This document shows positions 10,151 through 18,904 of a stretch of DNA of 64,000 nucleotides, in pieces. The stretch is from positions 85,631 through 149,630 of the forward strand of contig NZ_JAKGAM010000007.1 of the NCBI RefSeq assembly GCF_023061285.1, given 5' to 3'. Each line of letters starts with the position of its first letter. The stretch's first letter is position 1. The notes below the pieces were generated by a model. It worked only from the letters and a program-made list of their open reading frames with translations. It did not search any database and was not told the origin of the DNA. The DNA is from Chromohalobacter nigrandesensis (GTDB lineage Bacteria; Pseudomonadota; Gammaproteobacteria; Pseudomonadales; Halomonadaceae). The translations under genes were made by a program, and so were the position numbers.

Positions 10151-10276
10151 AAGCTGGAAGCTGGAAGCTGGAAACTAGAAGCCAAGATCAAACCACCACT
10201 TCACAATCACTCAACGGCTTTTGAAGTTTGACTTTTGATCTTGCTTCCCTCTTACAGCTTCCAGGCACGAAGTGCC
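10151..10276. repeat. Heptamer repeats and large imperfect inverted repeat between prfB and lysS
   Basis: Three perfect AAGCTGG units (10151-10171) with a degenerate fourth are followed by AAGATCAAA (10184-10192). The reverse complement TTTGATCTT lies at 10234-10242 and is followed by GCTTCC and CAGCTTCCAG, the inverse of the heptamers. A mini-hairpin GGCAC-GAA-GTGCC (10264-10276) closes the element. Confidence 0.8.
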
Positions 10277-10291
10277 GCTCTTCAGGCTTTC

Positions 10292-11390
10292 TTAAAGCCC
10301 CTGTTTCAGGCTCGCCTCGATGAACTGATCCAGATCGCCGTCGAGCACTTTCTCGCAGTTGCTGGATTGCACCCCCGTGCGCAAATCCTTGATGCGCTGG
10401 TCATCGAGCACATAGGAGCGGATCTGACTGCCCCAGCCGATATCCGACTTGTTGTCCTCGGCTTCCTGCTTGGCGGCATTGCGCTTGTCCATCTCTATCT
10501 CCCACAACTTCGCCCTGAGTTGCCGCATGGCGAAGTCGCGGTTGGCATGCTGGCTGCGCTGGCCCTGGCATGCCACCACGATCCCCGTGGGTTCGTGGGT
10601 GATACGCACCGCCGAGTCGGTGGTGTTGACGTGCTGGCCACCCGCACCGCTGGAACGGTAGGTATCGACGCGCAGATCGGACGGATTGACCTCGATCTCG
10701 AAGTTGTCGTCGATTTCCGGCGACAGGAACACCGAGGCGAACGAGGTATGCCGACGCCCACCCGAATCGAACGGACTCTTGCGCACCAGGCGATGCACGC
10801 CGGTCTCGGTACGCAGCCAGCCGAAGGCGTAATCGCCTTGAATGTGCAAAGTCGACGACTTGATGCCCGCCACATCGCCGCTGGACAACTCGATGATATC
10901 AGTCTTGAAACCGTGATGTTCGCACCAGCGCAAGTACATGCGCAGCAGCATGTTGGCCCAGTCCTGCGCCTCGGTGCCGCCGGAGCCGGCCTGGATGTCG
11001 AGATAGGCGTTGTTGGTATCCATCTCGCCGGAAAACATACGCCGAAACTCGAGCTTGGTGAGCTGTGACTCGAGCTTTTCGAGTTCGCTTCTCACTTCAT
11101 CGACGGTGGCGTCATCTTCCTCCATCACCGCCAGCTCGAGCAGCTCCTGGTGATCCGTCAGGCCCTTTTCCAACGTATCGAAGGTCTCGACGACCGCCTC
11201 CAGGGTGGCGCGCTCCTTGCCCAGCTTCTGCGCGTAGTCTGGATCGCTCCACACATCCGGGTTTTCCAGTTCGCGGGAGACTTCCTCTAGCCGTTCTTTC
11301 TTTGCGGCATAGTCAAAGATACCCCCTCAGGACGTCTGTCCGTTCGGACAGGTCCTTGATGAGGTGGTTGATCGGGTTGATCTCTTGCAT
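10292..11390 (-). CDS. prfB: Peptide chain release factor 2, with programmed +1 frameshift
   Basis: RF2 ends translation at UGA and UAA. The gene is read in two frames. The first 25 codons (11390-11316, beginning [14 protein letters not shown]) end at an in-frame UGA at 11315-11313. A +1 shift at CTT-TGA-C continues as [13 protein letters not shown] down to 10292, giving 365 residues, the E. coli length. The SPF anticodon-like motif ([11 protein letters not shown]) that reads the stop codon and the catalytic GGQ motif ([15 protein letters not shown]) are intact. Low RF2 favours the shift, so the gene is autoregulated. It is not a damaged gene. Confidence 0.97.
11312..11327 (-). promoter_or_regulatory. 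Programmed +1 frameshift site of prfB
   Basis: On the minus strand the string AGGGGGTATCTTTGAC carries all known parts of the RF2 recoding signal: an internal Shine-Dalgarno-like AGGGGG, a three-base spacer, the slippery CTT codon, and the UGA-C stop context. Confidence 0.97.
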
Positions 11391-11497
11391 GGGAATCCTT
11401 TGCAGGTGCGCTGATTCGCACCGCAGCGGCGTGCTTGCCAGCATACGGTGAAGAAAAGAGACACATTGTAGCCAATGCACTCGCGAGCGGCTATCCC

Positions 11498-11516
11498 ATG
11501 CCGCGCTACGCGGCAT
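11498..11516. terminator. Hairpin between prfB and oppA
   Basis: ATGCCGCG-CTA-CGCGGCAT is a perfect eight-bp stem with a three-base loop in the divergent prfB/oppA space (11391-11655). No T-run follows, so its role as terminator is uncertain. The remainder of the gap holds oppA's upstream region, where I see no convincing promoter. Confidence 0.4.
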
Positions 11517-11655
11517 TCGTAAGCGCTCTATCGAATATGTGAAAAAGCATATACGAAATTTGCAATAGACACGTTTCACCAGACGGGGAGAAGGTAATCC
11601 AACAGATGTGGTGCCTTTCACGGCATCCGGCACAACAACAAACGGAACCCACAAC

Positions 11656-13257
11656 ATGCTTCGACACTCGCATACCCTACTCGGCGCCATGGCGCTGTCT
11701 TCTCTGTCATTGACGTCTCTAGCCCTGGCAACACCGGCCCAGGCCGAGACACTGAATATCGGCGTCATGGGTGAACTGGCGTCCTTCGACACCTCGCAGG
11801 TGTCCGGCGGCGTCTGGGAATCCCAGGTGTTGATGGATGTCTACGAAGGCCTGCTCAAGAAAAACCCCGAGGGCGAGGCCATCCCCGGCATGGCCACCGA
11901 TTGGGAGATTTCCGAGGACGGCAAGGCCTACACCTTTCACCTGCGCGACGATGCCAAGTGGTCCGATGGCGAACCGGTCACCGCAGAGGATTTCGTGTTC
12001 GGCTGGCAACATCTGCTCGACCCGGCCAGCGCCTCGAAATACGCCTATCTGCTCTACCCGATCAAGAACGCCGAGACGGTCAACGTCGGCGACAAGCCGC
12101 TCGAGGCGTTGGGCGCCGAGTCACTGGACGGCGGCAAGACCCTCAAGGTCACCCTCGAGTCGCCGACACCGTTCTTCCTGCAGCTACTGACCCACTACAC
12201 CGCCTATCCCTTGCCCAAGCATGCCGTCGACGAATACGGCAAGAAGTGGGTCAAGATGGACAACATCGTCACCAACGGTGCCTTCGAGCCGGCGGAATGG
12301 ATCTCCCAGTCACGTATCACCGTCGAGAAAAACCCCGAATACTATGACGCCAGCGAGGTCAGCCTCGACAGCGTCAATTACTTCAATACCGAAGATCGCA
12401 ATGCTGCCATCTCGCGCTTTCGTGCGGGTGAGCTGGATATCATCCGCGATTACCCCTCGAGCCGTTACCAGTGGCTCGAGGAAAACCTGCCAAAGGCCAC
12501 CCACCTGAGCCCGATGCTGGGGACCTACTACTACGTACTCAATACTCGCGAAGGCCGACCGACCGCCGACAAACGTGTCCGGGAAGCATTGAACCTGGTC
12601 GCGCGCCGCAAGGTGCTCTCCGAGCAGATCATGGCCGGCAGCTTCAAGGACGCCTACTCGCTGGTCCCGCCCGGCACCAGTCATTATGACGTCCAGCGCA
12701 TGGACGGCGTCGACGGCGATTACGCCAAGCGCCTGGCCAAGGCCAAGCAGCTAATCGAAGACGCCGGCTACGGCCCCGACAACCCGCTGCATCTGCAGTT
12801 GCGCTACAACACCTCCGACGAGCACAAGAAGATCGCCATTGCCCTGGCGGCGATGTGGAAACCGCTGGGTGTCGAGGTCGAAATGACCAATGCCGAAGCC
12901 ACCGTCCACTACCAGACCATCCAGGAAGGTGACTTCGACGTCGCTCGCGCCGGCTGGATCGCCGACTACAACGATGCCGAAAACTTCCTGACGCTGCTAC
13001 GCAGCGGCGTCGGCAACAACTACGGCGGCTACGACAACGCCGAGTACGACAAGCTGCTCGACCAGGCCGCCAGCACCCTGGATCTCGACAAGCGCGAGGC
13101 GCTCCTCGAGGAGGCCGAGAACGTCGCCCTCGACGACTACGCCCTGGTGCCATTGCTCTACTACGTGACGCGCAACCTGGTGAACCCCGATATCAGCGGC
13201 TGGCAGGACAACGCCGAGGATGACCATCCTTCACGTTGGGTGCAGTTCTCTGAGTAA
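11656..13257 (+). CDS. oppA: Oligopeptide ABC transporter, periplasmic substrate-binding protein
   Basis: This 533-residue SBP_bac_5 family protein has a signal peptide of about 31 residues ending in TPAQA before ETLNIGVMGELASFD. The family blocks are clear: VYEGLLKKNPEGEAIPGMATDW, FHLRDDAKWSDGEPVTAEDFVFGW, and the ligand-pocket region RAGWIADYNDAENFLTLL. The likely cargo is oligopeptides. The ATG at 11656 was chosen because the signal peptide follows directly. It leads an operon with oppB, oppC and oppDF but is separated from oppB by 238 bases holding a branched inverted-repeat element, which could give more binding protein than permease. Confidence 0.92.
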   Translation: MLRHSHTLLGAMALSSLSLTSLALATPAQAETLNIGVMGELASFDTSQVSGGVWESQVLMDVYEGLLKKNPEGEAIPGMATDWEISEDGKAYTFHLRDDAKWSDGEPVTAEDFVFGWQHLLDPASASKYAYLLYPIKNAETVNVGDKPLEALGAESLDGGKTLKVTLESPTPFFLQLLTHYTAYPLPKHAVDEYGKKWVKMDNIVTNGAFEPAEWISQSRITVEKNPEYYDASEVSLDSVNYFNTEDRNAAISRFRAGELDIIRDYPSSRYQWLEENLPKATHLSPMLGTYYYVLNTREGRPTADKRVREALNLVARRKVLSEQIMAGSFKDAYSLVPPGTSHYDVQRMDGVDGDYAKRLAKAKQLIEDAGYGPDNPLHLQLRYNTSDEHKKIAIALAAMWKPLGVEVEMTNAEATVHYQTIQEGDFDVARAGWIADYNDAENFLTLLRSGVGNNYGGYDNAEYDKLLDQAASTLDLDKREALLEEAENVALDDYALVPLLYYVTRNLVNPDISGWQDNAEDDHPSRWVQFSE

Positions 13258-13318
13258 GGACACCTTTGCACAACCTACAAGTGAAAGGTGGACGCCGAGA
13301 GCAAACCGAAGCGAGGGT

Positions 13319-13392
13319 CATTCGTCATGGCCGGAAAACAGTTCCCGACTTTTCCGGCATTTCCGCCATCCATGGCGGTCAGATGACGAATG
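13319..13392 (+). promoter_or_regulatory. Three-stem (cloverleaf-like) intercistronic element between oppA and oppB
   Basis: An outer ten-bp perfect stem (CATTCGTCAT 13319-13328 with ATGACGAATG 13383-13392) encloses two inner perfect hairpins: GCCGGAAAA/TTTTCCGGC (13330-13338 and 13350-13358) and CCGCCA-TCCA-TGGCGG (13363-13378). As RNA this would be a three-way junction. It likely blocks 3' exonucleases or attenuates transcription after oppA. Confidence 0.7.
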
Positions 13393-13495
13393 TAGCGCCC
13401 AAGGATGGGGTCACAGCGCCCTCGCGCAGGCTTGCTAGCGGACCAGTCCATCCCTGTGATACCGCCCCGTCTGCAGACGATGTACGGAATGCCCC

Positions 13496-14422
13496 ATGCT
13501 GACCTATACCCTGAAACGCCTGCTGATGGCGATTCCCACCCTGCTGATCGTGATCACGATCTCGTTTTTCCTGATGCGCGTGGCGCCGGGTGGGCCGTTC
13601 GACGGCGAGCGCCAATTACCCCCGGAAATCGAGGCCAACCTCAAGGCGGCCTATCACCTCGATGAGCCGTTGCCCCAGCAATACCTGCGCTACATGGGCA
13701 ATTTGTTGCAGGGGGATTTCGGGCCGTCGTTCAAGTACAAAGATTTCTCGGTCACCGAGCTGATCGCTCAAGGCTTTCCGGTGAGTCTCGAGATCGGCGG
13801 CCTGGCCATTCTTCTTGCGCTGTTGATCGGGCTTCCGCTGGGGATCATCGCGGCCCTGCGGCGCAACTCAGGTGTAGATTACACGGTCATGGGCACGGCA
13901 TTGGCAGGTATCGCAGTGCCCAACTTCGTGATCGCGCCGATCCTGGCGCTGGTATTCGGCGTCCTGCTTGCCTGGCTCCCCGCCGGCGGCTGGAACGGCG
14001 GCGCCCTGCCCAATCTCGTGCTGCCGGTGATCGCGCTGTCGATCCAGCAGATCGCCTATATCGCACGCATGATGCGCGCCAGCATGATCGAGGTGTTGGG
14101 CAGTCACTACATTCGCACGGCGCGTGCCAAGGGGCTTTCCGAGCGCCAGGTGATCTGGCGCCACGCCATCCGCCCGGCGCTGCTCCCCGTGACGTCCTAC
14201 CTGGGTCCGGCAATCGCCGGCATCATCACCGGCTCGGTGGTGATCGAGCAGATCTTCGGCATTCCCGGCATCGGCCGCTACTTCGTGCAGGCCGCGCTCA
14301 ACCGCGATTACACCCTGGTGATGGGCACGGTGGTGTTCTACGGCGCACTGATCGTGCTGATGAACCTGCTCGTCGACCTGCTTTATTCCGCACTCGATCC
14401 GCAAATCCGTTATGACGACTGA
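13496..14422 (+). CDS. oppB: Oligopeptide ABC transporter permease OppB
   Basis: This 308-residue inner-membrane permease has six predicted membrane segments. It has the typical N-terminus MLTYTLKRLLMAIPTLLIV with a long periplasmic loop after TM1. The binding-protein-dependent transport signature RTARAKGLSERQVIWRHAIR, which docks on the ATPase, lies near residues 204-223. It pairs with OppC. It starts 103 bases after the branched element and its stop overlaps possible oppC starts, so oppB, oppC and oppDF are tightly linked. Confidence 0.94.
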   Translation: MLTYTLKRLLMAIPTLLIVITISFFLMRVAPGGPFDGERQLPPEIEANLKAAYHLDEPLPQQYLRYMGNLLQGDFGPSFKYKDFSVTELIAQGFPVSLEIGGLAILLALLIGLPLGIIAALRRNSGVDYTVMGTALAGIAVPNFVIAPILALVFGVLLAWLPAGGWNGGALPNLVLPVIALSIQQIAYIARMMRASMIEVLGSHYIRTARAKGLSERQVIWRHAIRPALLPVTSYLGPAIAGIITGSVVIEQIFGIPGIGRYFVQAALNRDYTLVMGTVVFYGALIVLMNLLVDLLYSALDPQIRYDD

Positions 14423-14438
14423 CCGGCGAGAAACGACC

Positions 14439-15368
14439 ATGACGACGGACACCACGTCCTACAGCGGGCACAAACTGCCGCCCGGCAGTCCCAACCCGCC
14501 GGCCGAACCCGATCCCGTGGCGGGCGAAAGTCTCGGACAAGATGCCTGGCGACGGCTCAAGCAGAACAAGGCGGCGATGGTCAGCCTGATATTGCTGGTC
14601 CTCATCAGCGCAGTATGCGTGGCAGGACCTTACCTGCTCCCTTGGGGACTCGCCGAGGTTGACTGGAATGCCTTCAGTGTCGCCCCGACCCTGGAGAACG
14701 GCCACTTCCTGGGTACCGACGCCAACGGTCGCGACCTGCTCACCCGCACGCTCTATGGCGGCCGCGTATCGCTGTCGGTGGCCTTGGTGGCCACCTTCGT
14801 CAGCTTGGTGATCGGGGTGCTCTACGGGGCCATTTCCGGCTATGTCGGCGGGCGTGTGGACAACCTCATGATGCGCTTCGTCGACATCATGTACTCGCTG
14901 CCGTTCATGTTCCTGGTGATCCTGTTGATGGTGGTGTTCGGGCGCAACATCTTCCTGATCTACGCCGCCATCGGCGCGGTCGAGTGGCTCGACATGGCGC
15001 GCATCGTGCGCGGCCAGACGCTGGCGCTCAAGCAGCGCGAGTTCATCGAAGCCGCCCATGCACTGGGGGTCCGCGATCGCAAGATCGTCACCCGCCACCT
15101 GATCCCCAACGCCATCGGCCCGGTGATCATCTACGTCACGCTCACCGTGCCCAAGGTCATCCTGCTCGAGAGCTTCCTGTCGTTTCTCGGCCTCGGCGTG
15201 CAGGAGCCGCTGACCAGTTGGGGCGTGTTGATCTCCGCAGGGACCGACATGATGCAGAGCGCACCGTGGCTGCTGCTGGTGCCGTCGCTATTTCTCGCCG
15301 TGACGCTGTTCTGTCTCAACTTCCTGGGCGATGGGCTGCGCGATGCCCTCGACCCGAAAACACGCTGA
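14439..15368 (+). CDS. oppC: Oligopeptide ABC transporter permease OppC
   Basis: The second permease subunit has 309 residues. A cytoplasmic N-terminal tail precedes TM1 (AMVSLILLVLISAVCVAGPY). The motif LGTDANGRDLLTRTLYGGRVSL is diagnostic of OppC/DppC, and the coupling signature EAAHALGVRDRKIVTRHLIPN lies near residue 200. I prefer the ATG at 14439. A more upstream ATG at 14412 would overlap oppB by 11 bases and lacks a ribosome binding site. It is followed seven bases later by the ATPase gene. Confidence 0.93.
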   Translation: MTTDTTSYSGHKLPPGSPNPPAEPDPVAGESLGQDAWRRLKQNKAAMVSLILLVLISAVCVAGPYLLPWGLAEVDWNAFSVAPTLENGHFLGTDANGRDLLTRTLYGGRVSLSVALVATFVSLVIGVLYGAISGYVGGRVDNLMMRFVDIMYSLPFMFLVILLMVVFGRNIFLIYAAIGAVEWLDMARIVRGQTLALKQREFIEAAHALGVRDRKIVTRHLIPNAIGPVIIYVTLTVPKVILLESFLSFLGLGVQEPLTSWGVLISAGTDMMQSAPWLLLVPSLFLAVTLFCLNFLGDGLRDALDPKTR

Positions 15369-15375
15369 GGTGACC

Positions 15376-16974
15376 GTGGCTGACAATCTGCTTGAAATCG
15401 ACAACTTGAGCGTCGACTTCCAACTGCCCAACGGCACCGTCTCGGCGGTCAAGGACGTCAGTTTCTCCATCCAGCCTGGCGAGACGCTGGCGCTGGTCGG
15501 CGAGTCCGGCTCCGGCAAGTCGGTGTCATCCACCGCCGCGATGCGGCTGTTGCCCGAGCTGGCGCGAACGTCTGGTGCCATTCGCTTCAAGGGCGAGGAC
15601 CTGTTGAGCGCCACGCCCAAGCGCATGCGCCGCATCCGCGGCAACGCCATTTCGATGATCTTCCAGGAGCCGATGACCTCGCTCAACCCCTTGCAGCGCA
15701 TCGGTCGGCAGATCGCCGAGGTGCTGGAAAAGCACCTCGGCCTCAATGGACGCCAAGCGCGCCCCAAGGTCATCGAACTGCTCGAGCAAGTCGGCATTCC
15801 CGAACCTTCACGGCGCATCGACAGCTATCCCTACGAGCTCTCCGGTGGCCAACGCCAGCGGGTGATGATCGCCATGGCGCTGGCCTGTGAGCCCGAGCTG
15901 TTGATCGCCGACGAACCGACCACCGCGCTCGACGTCACTGTGCAGGCGCAGATCCTGGCGCTTCTCAAGGACCTGCAGGCGCGCTACGGCATGGCGATTT
16001 TGTTCATCACCCACGACCTGGGAATCGTCCGCCACTTCGCCGACCGGGTGTGCGTGATGCGCCACGGCGAACTCGTCGAATCAGGCACCACCGGCGAAGT
16101 GTTCGGCAATCCCCGACACGCTTACACACGCATGCTGATCGATGCCGACCCGCATGGCCGCAAGGCTCCCGTCGACACGACGATGCCGATGCTGCTGGAA
16201 GCGAAAGACCTGCGTGTGCGCTTCGCGCTCAAGAAGCGCTTGTTCCGCGCCAGCGAATACTTCGAGGCGGTACGCGGCATCGACCTGAGCATTCGTCGCG
16301 GCCAGACCGTGGGCATCGTCGGCGAGTCCGGCTCGGGAAAGTCGACGCTCGGCCGGGCGCTGTTGCGACTCCTCAAGAGTCGCGGCGAGATTCGCTTCGA
16401 CGGCAGCGATATCGCCGCCCTCGATACCGGCAGCATGCGCCCGCTGCGTTCACGCATGCAGGTGGTCTTCCAGGACCCCTTCGGCTCGCTGTCGCCACGC
16501 ATGACCGTCGGCGAGGTGATCAGCGAGGGGCTGCGCGTACATCATCCGGAATTCAACCGCCGCCAACGCGAAGCGCAGGTCATCGAGGCGCTCGAGGAAG
16601 TCGCGCTCGACCCGGCGATGCGCAACCGCTATCCCCACGAGTTCTCCGGCGGCCAGCGTCAGCGTATCGCCATCGCCCGGGCGCTGGTGCTCAAGCCGGA
16701 ATTCCTGCTGCTCGACGAACCCACCTCGGCGCTGGACCGCTCGGTGCAGGTCACGGTGATCGACCTGCTGCGCAACCTGCAGCAAAAGCATGACCTGACC
16801 TACCTGTTCATCAGCCACGATCTCTCGGTGGTACGCGCCTTGGCCGACACGGTGCTGGTGATGAAGGAAGGTCAGGTGGTCGAGCAAGGCACCACCGAGG
16901 AGATTTTCGCCCAGCCGCGCGAGCGTTATACACAAGAACTGATGAGGGCCGCCTTCGTCGACGACGCCGCCTGA
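15376..16974 (+). CDS. oppDF: Oligopeptide ABC transporter, fused dual ATPase (OppD-OppF / YejF type)
   Basis: Two complete ABC ATPase domains lie in one 532-residue chain. Domain 1 has [11 protein letters not shown], signature [15 protein letters not shown] and Walker [13 protein letters not shown]. Domain 2 has [26 protein letters not shown] and [11 protein letters not shown]. Such fusions replace separate OppD and OppF, as in YejF. The start is the GTG at 15376 with GAGG six bases ahead; an in-frame ATG further upstream lies inside oppC. The gene completes the transporter, giving one binding protein, two permeases and a tandem ATPase. Confidence 0.92.
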   Translation: MADNLLEIDNLSVDFQLPNGTVSAVKDVSFSIQPGETLALVGESGSGKSVSSTAAMRLLPELARTSGAIRFKGEDLLSATPKRMRRIRGNAISMIFQEPMTSLNPLQRIGRQIAEVLEKHLGLNGRQARPKVIELLEQVGIPEPSRRIDSYPYELSGGQRQRVMIAMALACEPELLIADEPTTALDVTVQAQILALLKDLQARYGMAILFITHDLGIVRHFADRVCVMRHGELVESGTTGEVFGNPRHAYTRMLIDADPHGRKAPVDTTMPMLLEAKDLRVRFALKKRLFRASEYFEAVRGIDLSIRRGQTVGIVGESGSGKSTLGRALLRLLKSRGEIRFDGSDIAALDTGSMRPLRSRMQVVFQDPFGSLSPRMTVGEVISEGLRVHHPEFNRRQREAQVIEALEEVALDPAMRNRYPHEFSGGQRQRIAIARALVLKPEFLLLDEPTSALDRSVQVTVIDLLRNLQQKHDLTYLFISHDLSVVRALADTVLVMKEGQVVEQGTTEEIFAQPRERYTQELMRAAFVDDAA

Positions 16975-17012
16975 ACCGCACGCATTAACTCCAAGAACAA
17001 ACGACTTCGGCT

Positions 17013-17033
17013 GCAGGCGCTAACGGCGCCTGC
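17013..17033. terminator. Hairpin after the opp operon
   Basis: GCAGGCGC-TAACG-GCGCCTGC is a perfect eight-bp stem 38 bases after the oppDF stop. No T-run follows, so rho-independent termination is uncertain. Confidence 0.45.
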
Positions 17034-17099
17034 CTAGGGCACCTGCGGCCGTTTGGTGGGGCACTTGCCCCAAAACACACTCCGTCAAGGAGCTTTTAG

Positions 17100-17387
17100 A
17101 TGCACAAGAAAACTGGATGTTTGATCACTGCAAGCCTGCTGGTGCTGGCCGGTTGTCAGGGCTATGCCCCGCCCGGCGATGGTGAAGGTAGCTTCGAGCG
17201 CGGCAAGCTCGAGATGAGCGCACCACCTGAGCAGATCGCGCATTTCAACGAACTCGATACCGATGGTAACGGCACCATCGATCCCAGCGAAGCACGTACC
17301 GATACCGACCTACTGTCCACTTTCGGCACTCTCGATAAGGACAGCGATCGGCAACTGTCGCTCGAGGAATATCTCGACGGCCAGTAA
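17100..17387 (+). CDS. EF-hand lipoprotein, small
   Basis: This 95-residue protein has a lipoprotein signal: MHKKTGCLITASLLVLAGC, with lipobox LAGC and the acylated Cys at residue 19. After a linker come two EF-hand calcium-binding loops, DTDGNGTIDPSE (about 53-64) and DKDSDRQLSLEE (about 79-90). Both have acidic residues at positions 1, 3, 5 and 12. A GGAG ribosome binding site precedes the ATG. It lies between opp and a porin gene on the same strand. It is probably membrane-anchored and calcium-binding; its role is unknown. Confidence 0.85.
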   Translation: MHKKTGCLITASLLVLAGCQGYAPPGDGEGSFERGKLEMSAPPEQIAHFNELDTDGNGTIDPSEARTDTDLLSTFGTLDKDSDRQLSLEEYLDGQ

Positions 17388-17450
17388 GCCAAAGCCATGA
17401 AACCGCTATCTGCGGACAACAAGAAACACAATGACTCACAAGGTTTTTTC

Positions 17451-18575
17451 ATGAATAACAATCGCAAACTGACCGGTTTGGCCATTGCAATCGCCGCCGC
17501 CCTTACGACCCAACAGGCCATTGCCGCCACCCTGTATGAAACCACCCGCGACAAACTCACCCTCAGCGGACGTATCGCCGCCGGTAGTAGCTTTGTCGAC
17601 GAGGTCGACGACGACCACGATCCGGTCAATGCAGGCTCGCGGGTCCGACTGATCCACGAACACAACTTCCAGGGTGGCTGGTCATCCGTCGCCCGCGCCG
17701 AATGGGGCTTCGATCCGTTCTTCGAGGATGGCACCGACGCCCATTACAAGCGCATGCTCTACGCAGGGGTCAGCCACGATGACTACGGAACGCTGTTGGT
17801 CGGCAAGCAATACTCACTATGGTATGACATGGTCGCCTACTGGACCGACTGGTTCTGGTACAACGGCGCCACTGCCCAGGGAAGCTTCAACGGCGCGGCC
17901 GGCGATGGCGGCTTCGAGGGTAACGGTCGCCCCGACAATGCCGCCACCTACAAGAACACCTTCGGTGACTGGACGGTAGGCGTGCTTTATCAGACATCAC
18001 GCGACGACGTGCCCACCAACGCCGGCTACACAGGCAACCTGGAGGGCTACGAACGTGACTATACCGGCCAAGGTGCAGTGGTTTACAAGCCCAGCGATGA
18101 CTGGTCGTTCGGCGCCACCTATACCCATAGCGCTATCGACGGCAAAACCGCTGGCGACGGCAAGACCTCTGAGAATGTCGATGCCGGCTTGCTTGCAGCC
18201 CGCTGGACACCCGGCAATTGGTACTTCGCACTGAGCGGCGGTGAATACCATAACCTGGTTCGTGGCAGTAGCTTCACCGGCACCGACGAAGCCGACGGCA
18301 TCATCGACGAAGCACGTGGTTACGAGGGCGTGGCACTGTACAACGTCAAGCACCAAGTGCCAGGAACAGTGCAACTCTATACGGGGTTCAATCGTCTCGA
18401 GGACTCCAACTCCGACGCGCGTGATGCCTTCTACCTGGCCGGCGCCGCTTGGCTAACCCTCGACGACAACCTGATTATCGCCTTGGAGCGCAAGTTCGAC
18501 GACTCGGTGGAAGCCGATGGCAGCAGCAATCTCGGAAACGACGAGACTGATCTACTGGTGCGCTATAACTTCTGA
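17451..18575 (+). CDS. General porin, outer membrane beta-barrel
   Basis: This 374-residue protein has a signal peptide ending in QQAIA before ATLYETTRDKLTLSGRI. Alternating hydrophobic strands with aromatic girdles and acidic turns run through the mature chain, and it ends in a terminal Phe (LLVRYNF), the usual signal for outer-membrane insertion. The pattern WSSVARAEWGF...YKRMLYAGVSHDDYGTLLVGKQYS is typical of gram-negative porins (OmpC/PhoE clan). The mature protein is rich in Asp, as expected in a halophile. The ATG at 17451 was chosen for the signal peptide; the longer in-frame extension begins just after the preceding stop. A terminator follows. Confidence 0.88.
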   Translation: MNNNRKLTGLAIAIAAALTTQQAIAATLYETTRDKLTLSGRIAAGSSFVDEVDDDHDPVNAGSRVRLIHEHNFQGGWSSVARAEWGFDPFFEDGTDAHYKRMLYAGVSHDDYGTLLVGKQYSLWYDMVAYWTDWFWYNGATAQGSFNGAAGDGGFEGNGRPDNAATYKNTFGDWTVGVLYQTSRDDVPTNAGYTGNLEGYERDYTGQGAVVYKPSDDWSFGATYTHSAIDGKTAGDGKTSENVDAGLLAARWTPGNWYFALSGGEYHNLVRGSSFTGTDEADGIIDEARGYEGVALYNVKHQVPGTVQLYTGFNRLEDSNSDARDAFYLAGAAWLTLDDNLIIALERKFDDSVEADGSSNLGNDETDLLVRYNF

Positions 18576-18589
18576 CCAACGTTGGTCTA

Positions 18590-18619
18590 CACGCCGGGAG
18601 CAGCGTTGTTCCCGGCGTG
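18590..18619 (+). terminator. Terminator-like hairpin after the porin gene
   Basis: CACGCCGGGA (18590-18599) pairs perfectly with TCCCGGCGTG (18610-18619), and the flank is T/C-rich (CGCTCTTACTCTTTC). A 12-base palindrome ACCAACGTTGGT (18575-18586) sits just in front, overlapping the stop. Confidence 0.7.
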
Positions 18620-18680
18620 ACGCTCTTACTCTTTCGAAAAACATGTCCGAGAAAAGTAAGTCGCGAATATGATGCCAAGC

Positions 18681-18706
18681 AAAATCCGGCCATGCGGTCG
18701 GATTTT
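18681..18706. terminator. Second hairpin, AT-flanked, in the porin-ectD space
   Basis: AAAATCCG and CGGATTTT form an eight-bp stem with a ten-base loop. It ends in a TTTT run on plus and, by symmetry, on minus. It may be a backup terminator isolating ectD. Confidence 0.55.
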
Positions 18707-18710
18707 CTGA

Positions 18711-18739
18711 TTGTGAGTCGAATCGAGCGTGCCTTAACA
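18711..18739 (+). promoter_or_regulatory. Weak candidate promoter upstream of ectD
   Basis: TTGTGA (18711-18716), a 17-base spacer and TTAACA (18734-18739) approximate a sigma-70/sigma-S promoter. If used, the transcript would carry the 13-bp hairpin at 18780-18810 in a leader of about 155 bases. The match is modest. Confidence 0.3.
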
Positions 18740-18779
18740 CATGCTAAATACAAGCGCAGGATTGGAGCTTAGCCTCGGC

Positions 18780-18810
18780 ATCCACGCTAGCCAGGATGGC
18801 TAGCGTGGAT
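18780..18810. promoter_or_regulatory. Perfect 13-bp inverted repeat upstream of ectD
   Basis: ATCCACGCTAGCC (18780-18792) and GGCTAGCGTGGAT (18798-18810) are exact reverse complements around a five-base loop. No T-run follows. It lies 94 bases ahead of the ectD start and may be an operator or a leader-RNA hairpin. Confidence 0.7.
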
Positions 18811-18904
18811 ATATGACGGTGTTGTCGACGTTAGCTTGCCCAGCTACGGTTATATGCGAACGGTAGCGACACCGTTTCAAAGCAGACTAATGGAGGAGTT
18901 TGCA

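Noticed and set aside
10292..11390. prfB as a broken gene
   Set aside because: The in-frame UGA with AGGGGG-TAT-CTT-TGA-C is the known RF2 programmed frameshift; the protein is full length.
11656..16974. Microcin/Yej-type transporter
   Set aside because: The fused ATPase resembles YejF, but the binding protein and permeases look like general Opp proteins, so I call it Opp.
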